Shown here in pieces: positions 16,809-25,125 of a DNA stretch of 64,000 bases. The notes under the pieces were generated by a model that was not told the origin of the DNA, did no database searches, and saw only the letters and a list, made by a program, of their open reading frames with translations. This DNA is from Bradyrhizobium sp. BR13661 (GTDB lineage: Bacteria; Pseudomonadota; Alphaproteobacteria; Rhizobiales; Xanthobacteraceae). The stretch's first letter is position 1. Every line of letters begins with the position of its first letter. The translations under genes were made by a program, and so were the position numbers. The stretch lies in NCBI RefSeq assembly GCF_029892425.1, contig NZ_JARXWB010000036.1, positions 1 through 64,000 on the forward strand, read 5' to 3'.

Positions 16809-16838
16809 CGCCGCCTGCTTGAATGATCGCAGGCGGCG
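16809..16838 (-). terminator. Hairpin, terminator on the minus strand
   Basis: Perfect 10-bp stem CGCCGCCTGC / GCAGGCGGCG with a ten-base loop. On the minus strand it is followed by TTTTTGATT, a good T-run. It could end transcription coming from the integrase. Confidence 0.65.
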
Positions 16839-16916
16839 GTTATCCAGCCCCAAGGGGGATGAGGACAGTGAAACTATTCCTACGCTGCCCGTAGCTTATT
16901 GCGACGGTCGCTCGAA

Positions 16917-16975
16917 ACCCCGCGCTTCCGCAGCGGCCGTCCGGTCTCGGCGTTACTCGCGTGCGCCGTGACCGT
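16917..16975 (+). repeat. About 60-bp dispersed repeat, copy 2
   Basis: Shares a 30-base identical core (16939-16968) with the minus strand of 10130-10159, plus similar flanks. Lies between the chemoreceptor terminators and the tRNA-Lys remnant. Confidence 0.65.
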
Positions 16976-17192
16976 TTCTTCACACGCGAGGCGTATTAGG
17001 ATCAACTCATATCGATGTGGCGGTCGCAATCTACACCCTCACGCCTGACGCTGCGGGGCTCACCGTATCGAGGCTCGCGCGCGTGGAAATAATGGTGGAC
17101 CGAAGTGCTGCTGCTTACCCGGTGCTTACCGAAGCAAATAATTCGTTCCAAAAAGGACCTACTAAAATCCAATTTCTCTAGTATTTTCAATT

Positions 17193-17240
17193 TGGTGAGC
17201 GCGCTGGAGCTCGAACCCAGGACCCCGTGATTAAAAGTCA
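17193..17240 (-). other. tRNA-Lys(TTT)-like 3' half, probable attachment-site remnant
   Basis: Read on the minus strand, the segment has a TTT anticodon loop (CTTTTAA, 17231-17237), the 3' arm of the anticodon stem, a variable loop, a T-arm with GTTCGAGC, seven acceptor bases CGCGCTC, A and CCA. There is no 5' half. The first anticodon-stem arm matches only in its last three bases. It overlaps the stop codon and last codons of the integrase. This is what a phage or island attachment core inside a tRNA gene leaves behind. Confidence 0.75.
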
Positions 17241-18619
17241 GATGGAACACCAACGATGCGACGGAGTTCGCCGGCCAAGATCGTGACTACAGCGCGCTTC
17301 TCCGCCAGCATGTCGTATTTGTCGTACACGTCAGTGACATCGCCATTGACGTGATCGAGCATCGCTTTGACGTCCGGGCGCGGCGCGCCGGCGCGCCTAG
17401 CGATCGTTGCGGCGGTACGTCGCAGATCGTGGGCAGTGAAATGTGCGAGTCCTAAGAACTCGCGGATGCCGATACGGTCCTTGCGCGTGCCGTCGCGCCG
17501 CTTCTCGTCTTTCTTGCCGTTGAGAGCCTGGGCGATGGCGTCACGCCTGATCGAGATGTCACCCTTCGAGAAGCGGGACGGGAACAGCACAGTCTGCTTC
17601 TTCTCGATCGGCTCGGGCGGATTGTTGTCGCCAACGGTGGTATACGCCGGCGGCGCCATCGCCCGGTCGATGATCTTCTGCGCGAGATCGGAGAGGGGCA
17701 CCAAGGCCGGCCTGAACTTCTTTACGCGCAGCGGCGGGATGTCGTAGAGCGCATTCGACGTGCCGAGATTGGAGAGCTCCGCGACCTCGACGTGGGCGGA
17801 TTGGTAGGGGCGGACCATCGTGACCAAAATGAACTTGATCGCCAGGCGGACGTGCAGGTCACACGGCACATCGGGATGCTCAAGGCCCCACCACAACGTG
17901 CGTATCTCTTCGTCGCTCAGCACGCGCTCGCGCTTCTTCTCCTTGCCGCCGCGCTGATGGAGACCCGCAACGGGATTCAATGGGACGTGCTTGCGACCGG
18001 GTTGACGTCCCCAATTGAACATCGTGTGGAGGATCGATTGAGTCCGGTTGGCTGACACCGGGGCGCGTTCCGCGATCTCGTCCAGCAACTCCGCAACATC
18101 GTCGTCGGTGATCGACGCCGCCGGCAGCTTTCCCCACGCTTCGCGCGCGGACTGCAGGTAGTTGACGTCGTTTCGCCAGGAGCGCTTGTTTGGATTTGAG
18201 AGCTTCGGCCACTTACCGGTCTCGGCAAATGTCCGCACGGCCTCCTTACCGGCTTTGCCGCCGATCACATATTCGCAGATGTAGATGTCGGCAAAGGCGT
18301 CAAACGTGAGCTCCTCCTGCTTCGCTACCTTCTTACGCTCTTCGCGGGCCTCACGGCGCGGGTCTTTGTCCTCGCCCATTGTCTCGCGATGCTTTGCTAC
18401 CTTCTTGCGCGCGGGGCCGAGTTTGAGGGCAGGGTAGGTGCCGAGATTCAACCCAACCGGCTTCCCCAAGACAGGTGACCAATACACAAAACGGAATGTC
18501 TTCCTGCCGCGAGTGACCCGCAGGACCAAGCCTGGGCAGGCGCTGTCGGCGATTTCGATCCTGTCCCTGCCATCCGGGCACGTGGTGGCTTTGATCGCTT
18601 GGTCTGTCAGTTTCGGCAC
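17231..18619 (-). CDS. P4-type tyrosine recombinase/integrase
   Basis: 462 residues. The N-terminal DUF4102-type domain (MPKLTDQAIKATTCPDGRDR..., GLVLRVTRGRKTFRFVYW) is followed by a SAM-like core-binding domain (~130-240) and the catalytic domain. Catalytic residues seen: Arg in VTMVRPYQ, the HDLRR box at ~400-410, His in MLDHVNG, and Tyr432 in VYDKYDM. VRPYQ replaces the more usual LRxGE/RPGE context. The gene ends with GAC TTT TAA, which is also the tRNA-Lys anticodon region of the attachment core. Probably integrated the island ending near 18833; it appears intact. Confidence 0.9.
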   Translation of the reverse strand: MPKLTDQAIKATTCPDGRDRIEIADSACPGLVLRVTRGRKTFRFVYWSPVLGKPVGLNLGTYPALKLGPARKKVAKHRETMGEDKDPRREAREERKKVAKQEELTFDAFADIYICEYVIGGKAGKEAVRTFAETGKWPKLSNPNKRSWRNDVNYLQSAREAWGKLPAASITDDDVAELLDEIAERAPVSANRTQSILHTMFNWGRQPGRKHVPLNPVAGLHQRGGKEKKRERVLSDEEIRTLWWGLEHPDVPCDLHVRLAIKFILVTMVRPYQSAHVEVAELSNLGTSNALYDIPPLRVKKFRPALVPLSDLAQKIIDRAMAPPAYTTVGDNNPPEPIEKKQTVLFPSRFSKGDISIRRDAIAQALNGKKDEKRRDGTRKDRIGIREFLGLAHFTAHDLRRTAATIARRAGAPRPDVKAMLDHVNGDVTDVYDKYDMLAEKRAVVTILAGELRRIVGVPSDF

Positions 18620-18783
18620 GAGGTCCCCTGTTCGCGAACCCCCTATACCACCTTACCCACCGGGTAAGGAATTGCCGGCATGCCCCGGAAAATCATGGGA
18701 CGGCCTGAAACAATAAATACAGTTAAATCAGAGAGAAAGGCCGTCCCACGAAGTCCCGCAATCATCCTCAAGACCCGTTAACG

Positions 18784-18833
18784 CCAGTTTTGGGTACTGC
18801 AGGTCGTTGGTTCGAATCCAGCTGCCCCGACCA
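18784..18833 (+). other. tRNA-Pro(TGG)-like 3' half, probable right island boundary
   Basis: CAGT, anticodon loop TTTGGGT, ACTGC, AGGTC, T-arm GTTGG-TTCGAAT-CCAGC, acceptor TGCCCCG, A, CCA at 18831-18833. The 5' half is absent and the base before CAGT breaks the stem. Position and orientation suit the chromosomal end of an element lying to its left, where composition also changes. The intact tRNA-Pro would lie at the element's other end, outside the window. Confidence 0.75.
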
Positions 18834-18944
18834 GTCCCGGGTCTCGGCCTTTCTCATCTCCTGAAAGTTTCGACGCGCGGGACGTCTCTCCGCTCTGGCT
18901 CTGATCAGGCCGGCCGTCCATTGCAGCGACCTCGGATCAGCCCG

Positions 18945-19019
18945 GTCGACGGCGTCACCGTGGCCCATCTCAAGGACACGATCCATGCCGCGACGATCGG
19001 CGTGAACTACCACTATTGA
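18945..19019 (+). pseudogene. 3' tail of an outer-membrane beta-barrel gene
   Basis: The last 24 codons read VDGVTVAHLKDTIHAATIG then VNYHY and stop. Alternating hydrophobic residues and a terminal aromatic after GVNY are typical of the final beta strand of Bradyrhizobium OmpA/RopB-like porins. Nothing upstream resembles the rest of the barrel, so this would be a stump left by the island boundary. Recognition is from the terminal motif only. Confidence 0.4.
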
Positions 19020-19065
19020 TGCGATCGGGATCGGCCGGCACGTTACAGCCAGCCAGCTCGGTCTG

Positions 19066-19287
19066 TCAGAACAACAGCCAGTCGACGAAGTGCCAGGCGA
19101 CCCAGCCCAGCGTGCAGATCCAGCCCAACATCACGCTCGCCAGGATCCCCAGCAGGCAGAGTGAAAACACTGACGTCCGGGGCTCCTTTGCCTCGGACAA
19201 TTTCTCGGTCGTCTCAACTTGGCTCACAGCGTCCCCTTGGCCAACGGCCTGCTGTCTATTGGTCTCCGGTTGCTGCTGATAATTCAC
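19066..19287 (-). CDS. Small single-pass membrane protein
   Basis: 73 residues: a Gln/Glu-rich soluble N-terminus (~40 residues), then SVFSLCLLGILASVMLGWICTLG as a membrane helix and a short Trp-rich end (WVAWHFVDWLLF). It resembles the 53-residue protein at 37025-37186 (basic linker, one helix, W-x-x-x-x-x-x-NWL end), so they may be paralogues. Function unknown. Confidence 0.6.
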   Translation of the reverse strand: MNYQQQPETNRQQAVGQGDAVSQVETTEKLSEAKEPRTSVFSLCLLGILASVMLGWICTLGWVAWHFVDWLLF

Positions 19288-19545
19288 CGGCTGAACTCCA
19301 GCTCACACGGACGTGAGATGGGATGACTGTTCATTCACAGCAATCGCGAGCCGATCGCGATCAGCCCGCAGGCCATTCGGGAGAGTAGAAACAACATGCA
19401 ACGCGTAGCGTGGTGATTGGCTGCAAGGTAAGGAGGCCGCATTTGGCGTTTTCTGCGCCTGCTTCGCGCATTCGCCGCGTTAAAGGAGAGAACAGGGCGA
19501 ACAATCGTTGCTCCGCTCCTGCAGCTCCTTTCAGGCGAGGTCCCC

Positions 19546-19953
19546 ATGTCGATCAGTGCGATTGCTTCTTCCGCCGCCGCAGCGACGGCGACGCCGTCGA
19601 GTGCCGCAAACTCGTCCGCGTCGACATCATCAACGTCAGCGACCTCGTCGGCTTCGGCGACCTCATCGACGTCGGCAACGTCGTCGACCTCGTCGTCGCA
19701 ATCGGCCGGCGGCAGCTCGGGATCGAGTGGCGGTGGCAGCTCGTCAAAGACCATCGTCAGCGAGGTCTCGACCACCATCAACGGGATCACGACAACGACG
19801 ATCACCTATTCCGATGGCACCACCGAGGTGGAAACCTCAGCAGCCAGCTCGCAGGCGAACCAAGGCAACAGCCAGGCAGGCCAGAGCTATAATGCACAGG
19901 GCGCGCTGAACGCCAGCGCCACCGGCGTGGCCGCTGCGAGCAGCGGCGTTTGA
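19546..19953 (+). CDS. Ser/Ala/Thr-rich low-complexity protein
   Basis: 135 residues; GAGG precedes the ATG. Residues 1-70 are a Ser/Ala/Thr run with repeated ATSSTS units and a Gly/Ser linker. Then comes a short ordered part (TIVSEVSTTINGITTTTITY then SDGTTEVET) and an Ala/Ser/Gln tail. It has no signal peptide. This kind of protein occurs in many Bradyrhizobium strains; its role is unknown. The long open frame on the opposite strand is a by-product of the repeats. Confidence 0.6.
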   Translation: MSISAIASSAAAATATPSSAANSSASTSSTSATSSASATSSTSATSSTSSSQSAGGSSGSSGGGSSSKTIVSEVSTTINGITTTTITYSDGTTEVETSAASSQANQGNSQAGQSYNAQGALNASATGVAAASSGV

Positions 19954-20693
19954 GCCGGGATCCAGCTCGAGGCCGCAGGTCCGGTCGAAGGCGACGCCGA
20001 ACGCTCTGCGCTTATTCTTCGCGCCACACGATCTCTGCGTGATTCATACAGAGAACCAAACGGGTTAAGTGCGCAGCATTGCCAAAGATTCATCGAACCT
20101 TTGGGCGTCGTCACAGACACATCCTTGTTGGGGATTTCAGCGCCCAATGCCTAAACGGACGCCGCCAAGCGATGATACTCCGCTTGAGCGGCGTTGCGCT
20201 TTTGCAGGACTCAGTTCGACGCGCACCAGCCCGCCGGAAACGGCAGTAACGGCCAGACGGGATAATTGTCGTTGGCGGCCTTGTTGGCGAGCCTGGGTGA
20301 CGTGCCGGCGATCGGTTGGCCCGGTGGTGTTGGGGGCGGCGAAACGATCGCCAGCTGCAAATATGCACATTGCAAATTCATGATCATCAACCTGCGCAGT
20401 CAGTCGTTTGAAAATTCAGTCCGAGCTCGAAATCGGTACGTGCGCACTCCACAAATGGCGCGCTCGGTTCTCAAATTGCGCAGGCATCCTAGGAAAAACG
20501 GGCATACGTTTCAACCGGCAACGCGCTGATCTGCACACAAAGTAAGGTTGATCGGTTAGGTTAAGGACGAGCCGTCGTTGCGGCCGCTTTGACGACTGGT
20601 ATCAAATCGGTCCCGGCACGCGACGACGCCCCAGCAGCGGCTCACACGAGATCACATTCGTCGCGGCGTTTCGTTTCGCGCGAGTTGTCCGTC
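19954..20693. other. Long intergenic stretch with one hairpin
   Basis: About 740 bp. An imperfect inverted repeat at 20159-20194 (ACGCCGC-CAAGCG / CGCTTG-AGCGGCGT) is the only structure I can support. Several short frames are open but none has a ribosome binding site or family. Confidence 0.4.
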
Positions 20694-20888
20694 ATGGCTT
20701 CCGATCTGACTACGAAAACCCCCCGCCAACGATCGAACTGGACCGAGATCTGGCATCTCTGGACCGTGATCGTGCCGCGCCGCTCAATCAATGGGCAGCT
20801 CGTCTACGGCAAGGTCTGGCGCCGTCATGACGGCCGCGACTGGATCTACAAGAAGTTCACCGAGTACGACGGCGAGGCAGCGGCCTGA
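20694..20888 (+). CDS. Small conserved hypothetical protein
   Basis: 64 residues from the ATG at 20694; an upstream extension to 20589 is Ser/Arg-rich and unlikely to be coding. WTEIWHLWTVIVPRRSINGQ, LVYGKVWRRHDGRDWIYKKF: Trp-rich, basic and compact. I recall it as a common short Bradyrhizobium protein without a function. Confidence 0.6.
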   Translation: MASDLTTKTPRQRSNWTEIWHLWTVIVPRRSINGQLVYGKVWRRHDGRDWIYKKFTEYDGEAAA

Positions 20889-20904
20889 GCCGGAGCGGAT
20901 TTCC

Positions 20905-21330
20905 TCAACCCGTGTGTCGCTCGCCCGCGGCCGCTCCCGGCGTCTGCACACGCGGCAGCGGCAATTTGAAATGACGTTTTGCGTAAGCGACGATCTCGTT
21001 GTCGGAGGGATGATCGGCTGCTTCCACCGCAGCAATTCGCTTGGCTAGGTCGGGCGCGTGAGCGCGAATGTAGCTGGCGAGCTCCGTCTTCGCATTCGCC
21101 GGACCGATGATCAGGATCTCGCCGGCATCAGTGAGGGCCTTGGTGACCTCAGCATTGAACGCCTTGTCGGGTGCAGCGTGGCCGCTGCCGATCGTGTTGG
21201 CCTTGTGATGGAGGTGCCGTGTCGCCAGCTGCGGATGCAGCGTGACCTCGTCGGAGCCGGTCAGGCCAAGATGGAAGATCCGGGCCTGCGAATGATCGAT
21301 CCAGACGACGGCGTGAAAGTGAGAGGGCAT
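20905..21330 (-). CDS. baeRF/eRF1-like 'translational machinery' family protein
   Basis: 141 residues. FHAVVWIDHSQARIFHLG, then RHLHHKANTIGSGHA, then ALTDAGEILIIGPANAKTEL and a final HPSDNEIVAYAKRHF. This is the pattern of short rhizobial proteins annotated as translational machinery proteins, related to the C-terminal fold of eRF1/Pelota-like host-factor domains. GPANAKTEL corresponds to the GPxxxKxxL loop of that fold. The actual partner is unknown. Confidence 0.7.
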   Translation of the reverse strand: MPSHFHAVVWIDHSQARIFHLGLTGSDEVTLHPQLATRHLHHKANTIGSGHAAPDKAFNAEVTKALTDAGEILIIGPANAKTELASYIRAHAPDLAKRIAAVEAADHPSDNEIVAYAKRHFKLPLPRVQTPGAAAGERHTG

Positions 21331-21470
21331 GTGCTTGGGCCTTGTCCGAGGGGAACGCCGCCCACATCAGTGCGACGGCGCGTATCTTTACAACACTAGG
21401 CCGATCGGCGTCGTCGCTGGTTGACGCAGGTCAATCCGATCCCGGCAATGCCGACCATGGCAGAGGACAT

Positions 21471-21500
21471 CGAACGCCCGCTGGAATGAGCGGGCGTTCG
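21471..21500 (-). terminator. Hairpin just after the opgC stop
   Basis: 11-bp perfect stem CGAACGCCCGC / GCGGGCGTTCG with an eight-base loop, five bases beyond the stop at 21506. No T-run. Likely a terminator or mRNA 3'-end stabiliser. Confidence 0.6.
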
Positions 21501-21505
21501 GAGGC

Positions 21506-22684
21506 TCAGGCGGCTTTTGCGGCCGGCGCGGCCGCGGGCTTTGCCGGCGGCGGCTTCAGCGGCTTGTCCTGCCGCTTCGACCAGGAGATGTAGTAGGCGA
21601 CCGTCGTCATGATCGCGATGCCGGCGATGGAGACGAACAGCTGCGCGAACAGCGAGCCCGAGCTCATCGACAGCTCGAAATGGCCGACGAAGGACAGGAA
21701 CACGCCGACACAGAACACGGCGAGTGATTGCTGGCCGCATACGATCACCGGATCGAAGACCTTCCACTCAAGGCCCGGCCAGTCCTTCGGCAGGAAGCGG
21801 ATCACCAGGATCACGATCACGACGAAGTGGATGAAGCGGTACGGCGCGAGATTGGTCTTGTCGTTCGGGTTGAAGGCCGAGAACAGCCATTCCGGCATCA
21901 TGCCGCCGAGGGCCGGGAAGCGGCCCGCCATCGTCATCACCAGTGCGAACGCCAGATAGGCGAAGCAAAACCACAGCGTGATCGGTGAGTTGATCAGCTT
22001 GCCCGAGCGGCGCGCACCACCCATCGCGCACCAGGCGCCGAACACGAACAGCACCTGCCAGCAATAGGGGTTGAAGTACCACTGGCCGGCCGGATAGGCG
22101 GTCAGGTTCAGGCCGAAGTGGCGTGCGGTCAGCCAGAGAATGATGGACAGCACCATGGTGAGATCAGGCTTGCGCAGCATGAACCACAGCACCGGCGGAA
22201 ACAGGCCCATCAGCACGATGTAGAGCGGCAGCACGTCGAGATTGAGCGGCTTGAAGCGCAGGAACAGGCCCTGACGCAGCGTCTCGGTGGCGTTGTCGAC
22301 GAGGCCGGCGACGTTGAACTCGTTGATCATCTCGGAATCGCCGAAGCGCAGCGCCAGATAGCTGATCGAGGCGATGTAGATCACGAACAGGATGATGTGG
22401 GCGACGTAGAGCTGCCAGACCCGCTTGGTCAGGCGCGTGGCGCCGACGATGAAGCCGCGCTCCAGCATCATCCGGGCATACACGAAGGAGGCGGTGTAGC
22501 CGGAGATGAAGACGAACAAATCGGCCGCGTCGGAAAAGCCGTAATTGCGCGTCGTGATCCAGTTCACGACGTTGTCGGGGATGTGGTCGAGGAAGATCGC
22601 CCAGTTGGCGATGCCGCGAAACAGGTCGAGCCTGAGGTCACGGCCCTTTTCGGGAAGCGTGGCATTGATGTTCAGGAAGGCCAT
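21506..22684 (-). CDS. opgC: OpgC-type membrane acyltransferase (osmoregulated glucan succinylation)
   Basis: 392 residues from the ATG at 22684 (MAFLNINATLPEKGRDLRLD); a TTG at 22789 would add 35 atypical residues. The OpgC family signature starts at RDLRLDLFRGIANWAIFLDH, followed by RNYGFSDAADLFVFISGYT. About ten transmembrane helices follow, with a Pro/Ala/Lys cytoplasmic tail. It acts in the inner membrane, adding succinyl groups to periplasmic glucans. Other glucan genes (opgGH/ndv) are not in the window. Confidence 0.85.
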   Translation of the reverse strand: MAFLNINATLPEKGRDLRLDLFRGIANWAIFLDHIPDNVVNWITTRNYGFSDAADLFVFISGYTASFVYARMMLERGFIVGATRLTKRVWQLYVAHIILFVIYIASISYLALRFGDSEMINEFNVAGLVDNATETLRQGLFLRFKPLNLDVLPLYIVLMGLFPPVLWFMLRKPDLTMVLSIILWLTARHFGLNLTAYPAGQWYFNPYCWQVLFVFGAWCAMGGARRSGKLINSPITLWFCFAYLAFALVMTMAGRFPALGGMMPEWLFSAFNPNDKTNLAPYRFIHFVVIVILVIRFLPKDWPGLEWKVFDPVIVCGQQSLAVFCVGVFLSFVGHFELSMSSGSLFAQLFVSIAGIAIMTTVAYYISWSKRQDKPLKPPPAKPAAAPAAKAA

Positions 22685-22954
22685 GTGACGGAAGCTCTCG
22701 AAGAGGACAGATACGCTGAAGTCGGCGAGGCGGATGTTGGCAAGCCTTGATTGCTGGGTGGGATCCCCGGGCGGGAGGCGGGTACGCAATTGTCACAGTG
22801 CAGCATAATGTCTATACCCATCGGCAAGGACCCGGGAGGGCCGGAATCACCGATCAGTTCCCGAAAGGTGTCTCTATACTATGCCCGCGGTTTCCACCAA
22901 TCGCCACCATGACGCGCTAGAATCGAACGAAAAGACGAAGAGGCCGGACCGCCA

Positions 22955-23260
22955 ATGACCGCACGCATTTTCAAGCCCGCCAAGAACGCGATGCAATCCG
23001 GCCGCTCCAAGACCAAGGAATGGCAGCTCGACTACGAGCCGGAGCAGCCCCGTTCGGTCGAGCCGCTGATGGGTTGGACCTCGTCCGGCGACATGAAGCA
23101 GCAGATCACGCTGCGCTTCCACACCAAGGACGAGGCGGTCGCCTATTGCGAGCGCAAGGGCATCGCCTACCAGGTGATCGAGCCCAAGGAATCGCTGCAC
23201 CGCCAGGTCGCCTACGCCGACAATTTCTCCTTCCGCCGCGGCGAGCCCTGGACGCACTAA
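22955..23260 (+). CDS. NADH-quinone oxidoreductase accessory subunit, NDUFS4-like
   Basis: 101 residues matching the ETC complex I subunit family: ARIFKPAKNAMQSGRSKTKEW, then WTSSGDMKQQITLRFHTKDE, AVAYCERKGIAYQVIEP, ending with NFSFRRGEPWTH. It is the alphaproteobacterial homologue of mitochondrial NDUFS4 (18 kDa), which stabilises the N-module of complex I. Normal length. As usual, it sits away from the nuo operon. Confidence 0.9.
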   Translation: MTARIFKPAKNAMQSGRSKTKEWQLDYEPEQPRSVEPLMGWTSSGDMKQQITLRFHTKDEAVAYCERKGIAYQVIEPKESLHRQVAYADNFSFRRGEPWTH

Positions 23261-23282
23261 TCCTCGACAAACTCTATCGGGA

Positions 23283-23368
23283 CGTCATGCCCGGGCTTGT
23301 CCCGGGCATCCACGTCTTTGGGGCCGCGTGAAAGAACGTGGATGGCCGGGACAAGCCCGGCCATGACG
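23283..23368. repeat. REP-like palindromic element, copy 1
   Basis: Starts TCATGCCCGGGCTTGTCCCG and ends CGGGACAAGCCCGGCCATGA, with a middle spacer containing CCACG...CGTGG. This is the GC-rich mosaic palindrome that occurs many times in Bradyrhizobium genomes. A second copy is at 43962-44048. Here it lies between two genes and may form a terminator. Confidence 0.85.
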
Positions 23369-23461
23369 AGGAGAGCGAACGATCGCTCGGACGGCCCCTT
23401 GGCACTCCTTCTGCCGCGTGCTTCGCTGGCCCGCATGACGGGACCATGACGAGGTGGGGGG

Positions 23462-23956
23462 ATGGCCGGGCGCAACCAGCTCGACGGCGTCGATCTGAAG
23501 ATACTCTCTGAACTGCAGCAGGACGGGCGCGTCCGCAACAACGAGCTGGCGCTGCGCGTCGGCGTGTCTGCGCCGAACTGCCTGCGGCGGCTCAAATCGC
23601 TGTTCGGCCGCGGCGTCATCCGCGCGGTGCGCGCCGTCATCGACGAGCGGCTGCTCGGCTACGAGGTGGTGTCGTTCGTCTCGATCCAGCTCGGCAGCCA
23701 GGCCCATCCGGTGCTCGAGGCGTTCGAGCGCTCGATATCGGCGATCCCGCGTATCCAGCAGTGCTGGCGCATTTCGGGCGACACGGACTATCTCCTCAAA
23801 TGCGTTGCGCCGAGCGTCGAGAGCATGCGCCAGCAGCTCCTGCATTTCGCCGCCATGCCCAACGTGAAGAATGTCCGCAGCTTTCCCGTGCTCGGCGTCG
23901 CGAAGGATGTGCCGCTACCGGTGCAGGAGATCGCGGTGGCTGCTCCGGCAGGATAG
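23462..23956 (+). CDS. Lrp/AsnC family transcriptional regulator
   Basis: 164 residues. N-terminal winged HTH (LDGVDLKILSELQQDGRVRN then NELALRVGVSAPNCLRRLKSL), then a linker and the AsnC/RAM ligand domain (VSFVSIQLGSQAHPVLEAFE; WRISGDTDYLLKCV; NVKNVRSFPVLGV). Typical length. It probably binds an amino acid and works as an octamer. The target is unclear; the leucine operon 1.2 kb away is under the control of its own neighbour, but a link is possible. Confidence 0.9.
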   Translation: MAGRNQLDGVDLKILSELQQDGRVRNNELALRVGVSAPNCLRRLKSLFGRGVIRAVRAVIDERLLGYEVVSFVSIQLGSQAHPVLEAFERSISAIPRIQQCWRISGDTDYLLKCVAPSVESMRQQLLHFAAMPNVKNVRSFPVLGVAKDVPLPVQEIAVAAPAG

Positions 23957-23982
23957 GGTCGAGCGGGCGTCGACTGCGTCCC

Positions 23983-25011
23983 TCAACGATACCGGCCGCG
24001 AAACTCGCGCGGGCTGGCGCCGGTCCATGTGCGGAAGGCGCGGGAAAAACTCTTTTCATTGCGGAAGCCGGCGATCTCCGCGATCCGCTTGATCGGGGTG
24101 CGGCCGCGCATCAACTCCTGCTTGGCGAGTTCGAGCTTTGCTTCCTCCTTGAGGTCGCGCAACGAGGTGGATTCCTCGCGCAGGCGGCGATGCATGGTGC
24201 GGGTGGAGAGCGCGAGCTCGCTGGCGACGTCCTCGGCGCCGAGAATGCGTCCGCGCGCCTCGCGGAGCACGCGGCGAACGCGCTCCACCAGCAAACGATC
24301 GCGACGATAGGGCAGCACCGTCAGGCGCAGCGCGCCCTTGAGCATGCTGTCAAGATCGGCGGCACTACGTGTCAGCGGCAGCGAGAGATAATGCTTGTCG
24401 AAGACGATGCGTGCCGCCTCAGCATCGAAACGGACGTGCTTGCAGAAGATGGTCGGATAGACCGAGACGTGGCCGGGCTCTGGATAAGGGAATTCCGCGG
24501 CGCTGAGCGCGATCGCTGAATCCACCGCCCAGCAGGAGAAACCCAGGACATAGCGGAGCAGGGTGACGAGGCAGAATTCGCGGCAGTCGCCGAGATCGCG
24601 CTGCTCGCGAAGGGAGATGGTCGCGGTCTCGCCGCTGACCGCAAGCTCGAACAGCACATCCTCGGTCAGCAGGCGGTGATGCCGGCACCAGCGCTTCAAT
24701 GCGACCTCGAGATTGGGCGCGGTGATCGACGCCCGGCACAGCATGCCGTAGGTGCCCCACGGCAGCTTTCGGGAGAACCAGCCGAGCGCCTCGTCGTCGA
24801 GCTCGCGCATGGCATGGCCAGCCAGCGCCTCGAATTGGGCGGCTGTGACCCGGCCATCGGTCGATCCGGCGAGATCGGACTGGACCTGTCCCTTGCTCAG
24901 GGCGTCGGCGGGATCGCGCCCATGGCGGGCATAGGCCGCAACCACGCCGCGGACGAAGGCGGCGGGGGTCATGGCGCGGCGGGGCGTGGCGGTTGCGGCC
25001 TGGAAAGGCAT
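23983..25011 (-). CDS. AraC-family regulator (OruR/AraC_N type), divergent from leucine operon
   Basis: 342 residues from the ATG at 25011 with AGGA upstream; the frame is open to 25347, but that overlaps the next gene's start. Residues ~20-200 form the 'arabinose-binding' AraC_N domain of the OruR/ArgR-like class. Residues ~240-342 are two HTHs with DVASELALSTRTMHRRLREE and IAEIAGFRNEKSFSRAFRTW then TGASPREFR. Only 114 bp separate it from ivd, so it likely activates the isovaleryl-CoA/methylcrotonyl-CoA operon in response to leucine or an intermediate (inference). Confidence 0.9.
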   Translation of the reverse strand: MPFQAATATPRRAMTPAAFVRGVVAAYARHGRDPADALSKGQVQSDLAGSTDGRVTAAQFEALAGHAMRELDDEALGWFSRKLPWGTYGMLCRASITAPNLEVALKRWCRHHRLLTEDVLFELAVSGETATISLREQRDLGDCREFCLVTLLRYVLGFSCWAVDSAIALSAAEFPYPEPGHVSVYPTIFCKHVRFDAEAARIVFDKHYLSLPLTRSAADLDSMLKGALRLTVLPYRRDRLLVERVRRVLREARGRILGAEDVASELALSTRTMHRRLREESTSLRDLKEEAKLELAKQELMRGRTPIKRIAEIAGFRNEKSFSRAFRTWTGASPREFRGRYR

Positions 25012-25023
25012 TGGATGTCCTTT

Positions 25024-25053
25024 GGAAAATCCTCGCCAAACTTGGCGGAAAAT
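25024..25053. promoter_or_regulatory. Candidate operator between the AraC regulator and ivd
   Basis: A perfect 6-2-6 palindrome CGCCAA-AC-TTGGCG at 25034-25047 is bracketed by direct repeats GGAAAAT (25024-25030 and 25047-25053). It lies centrally in the 114-bp divergent region. Direct repeats suit AraC-type proteins. No footprint is known to me. Confidence 0.45.
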
Positions 25054-25125
25054 GCAACCTTTTCGACCGCCAGAACGCCCGGGCGGGGGTAGGTTCGGAC
25101 CCGACAAGATCCAGGAGGAATCGCC

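Larger units (their letters stand above)
16552..17192. other. Gap with two hairpins and a dispersed repeat
   Basis: About 640 bp without a supported gene. It contains the terminator-like structures at 16752-16838 and the repeat at 16917-16975 (separate entries). The AT-rich stretch 17120-17190 leads into the tRNA remnant. Confidence 0.4.

Noticed and set aside
17193..17240. Functional tRNA-Lys
   Set aside because: Only the 3' half is present; the 5' acceptor, D-arm and most of the first anticodon-stem arm are missing, so it is treated as an attachment remnant.
19335..19805. 156-codon Asp/Val-rich minus frame
   Set aside because: Antisense to the Ser/Ala/Thr repeat gene; low complexity explains the open frame.
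22118..22750. 210-codon frame opposite opgC
   Set aside because: His/Asp/Glu/Gln-rich nonsense typical of reverse-strand reading of membrane genes.
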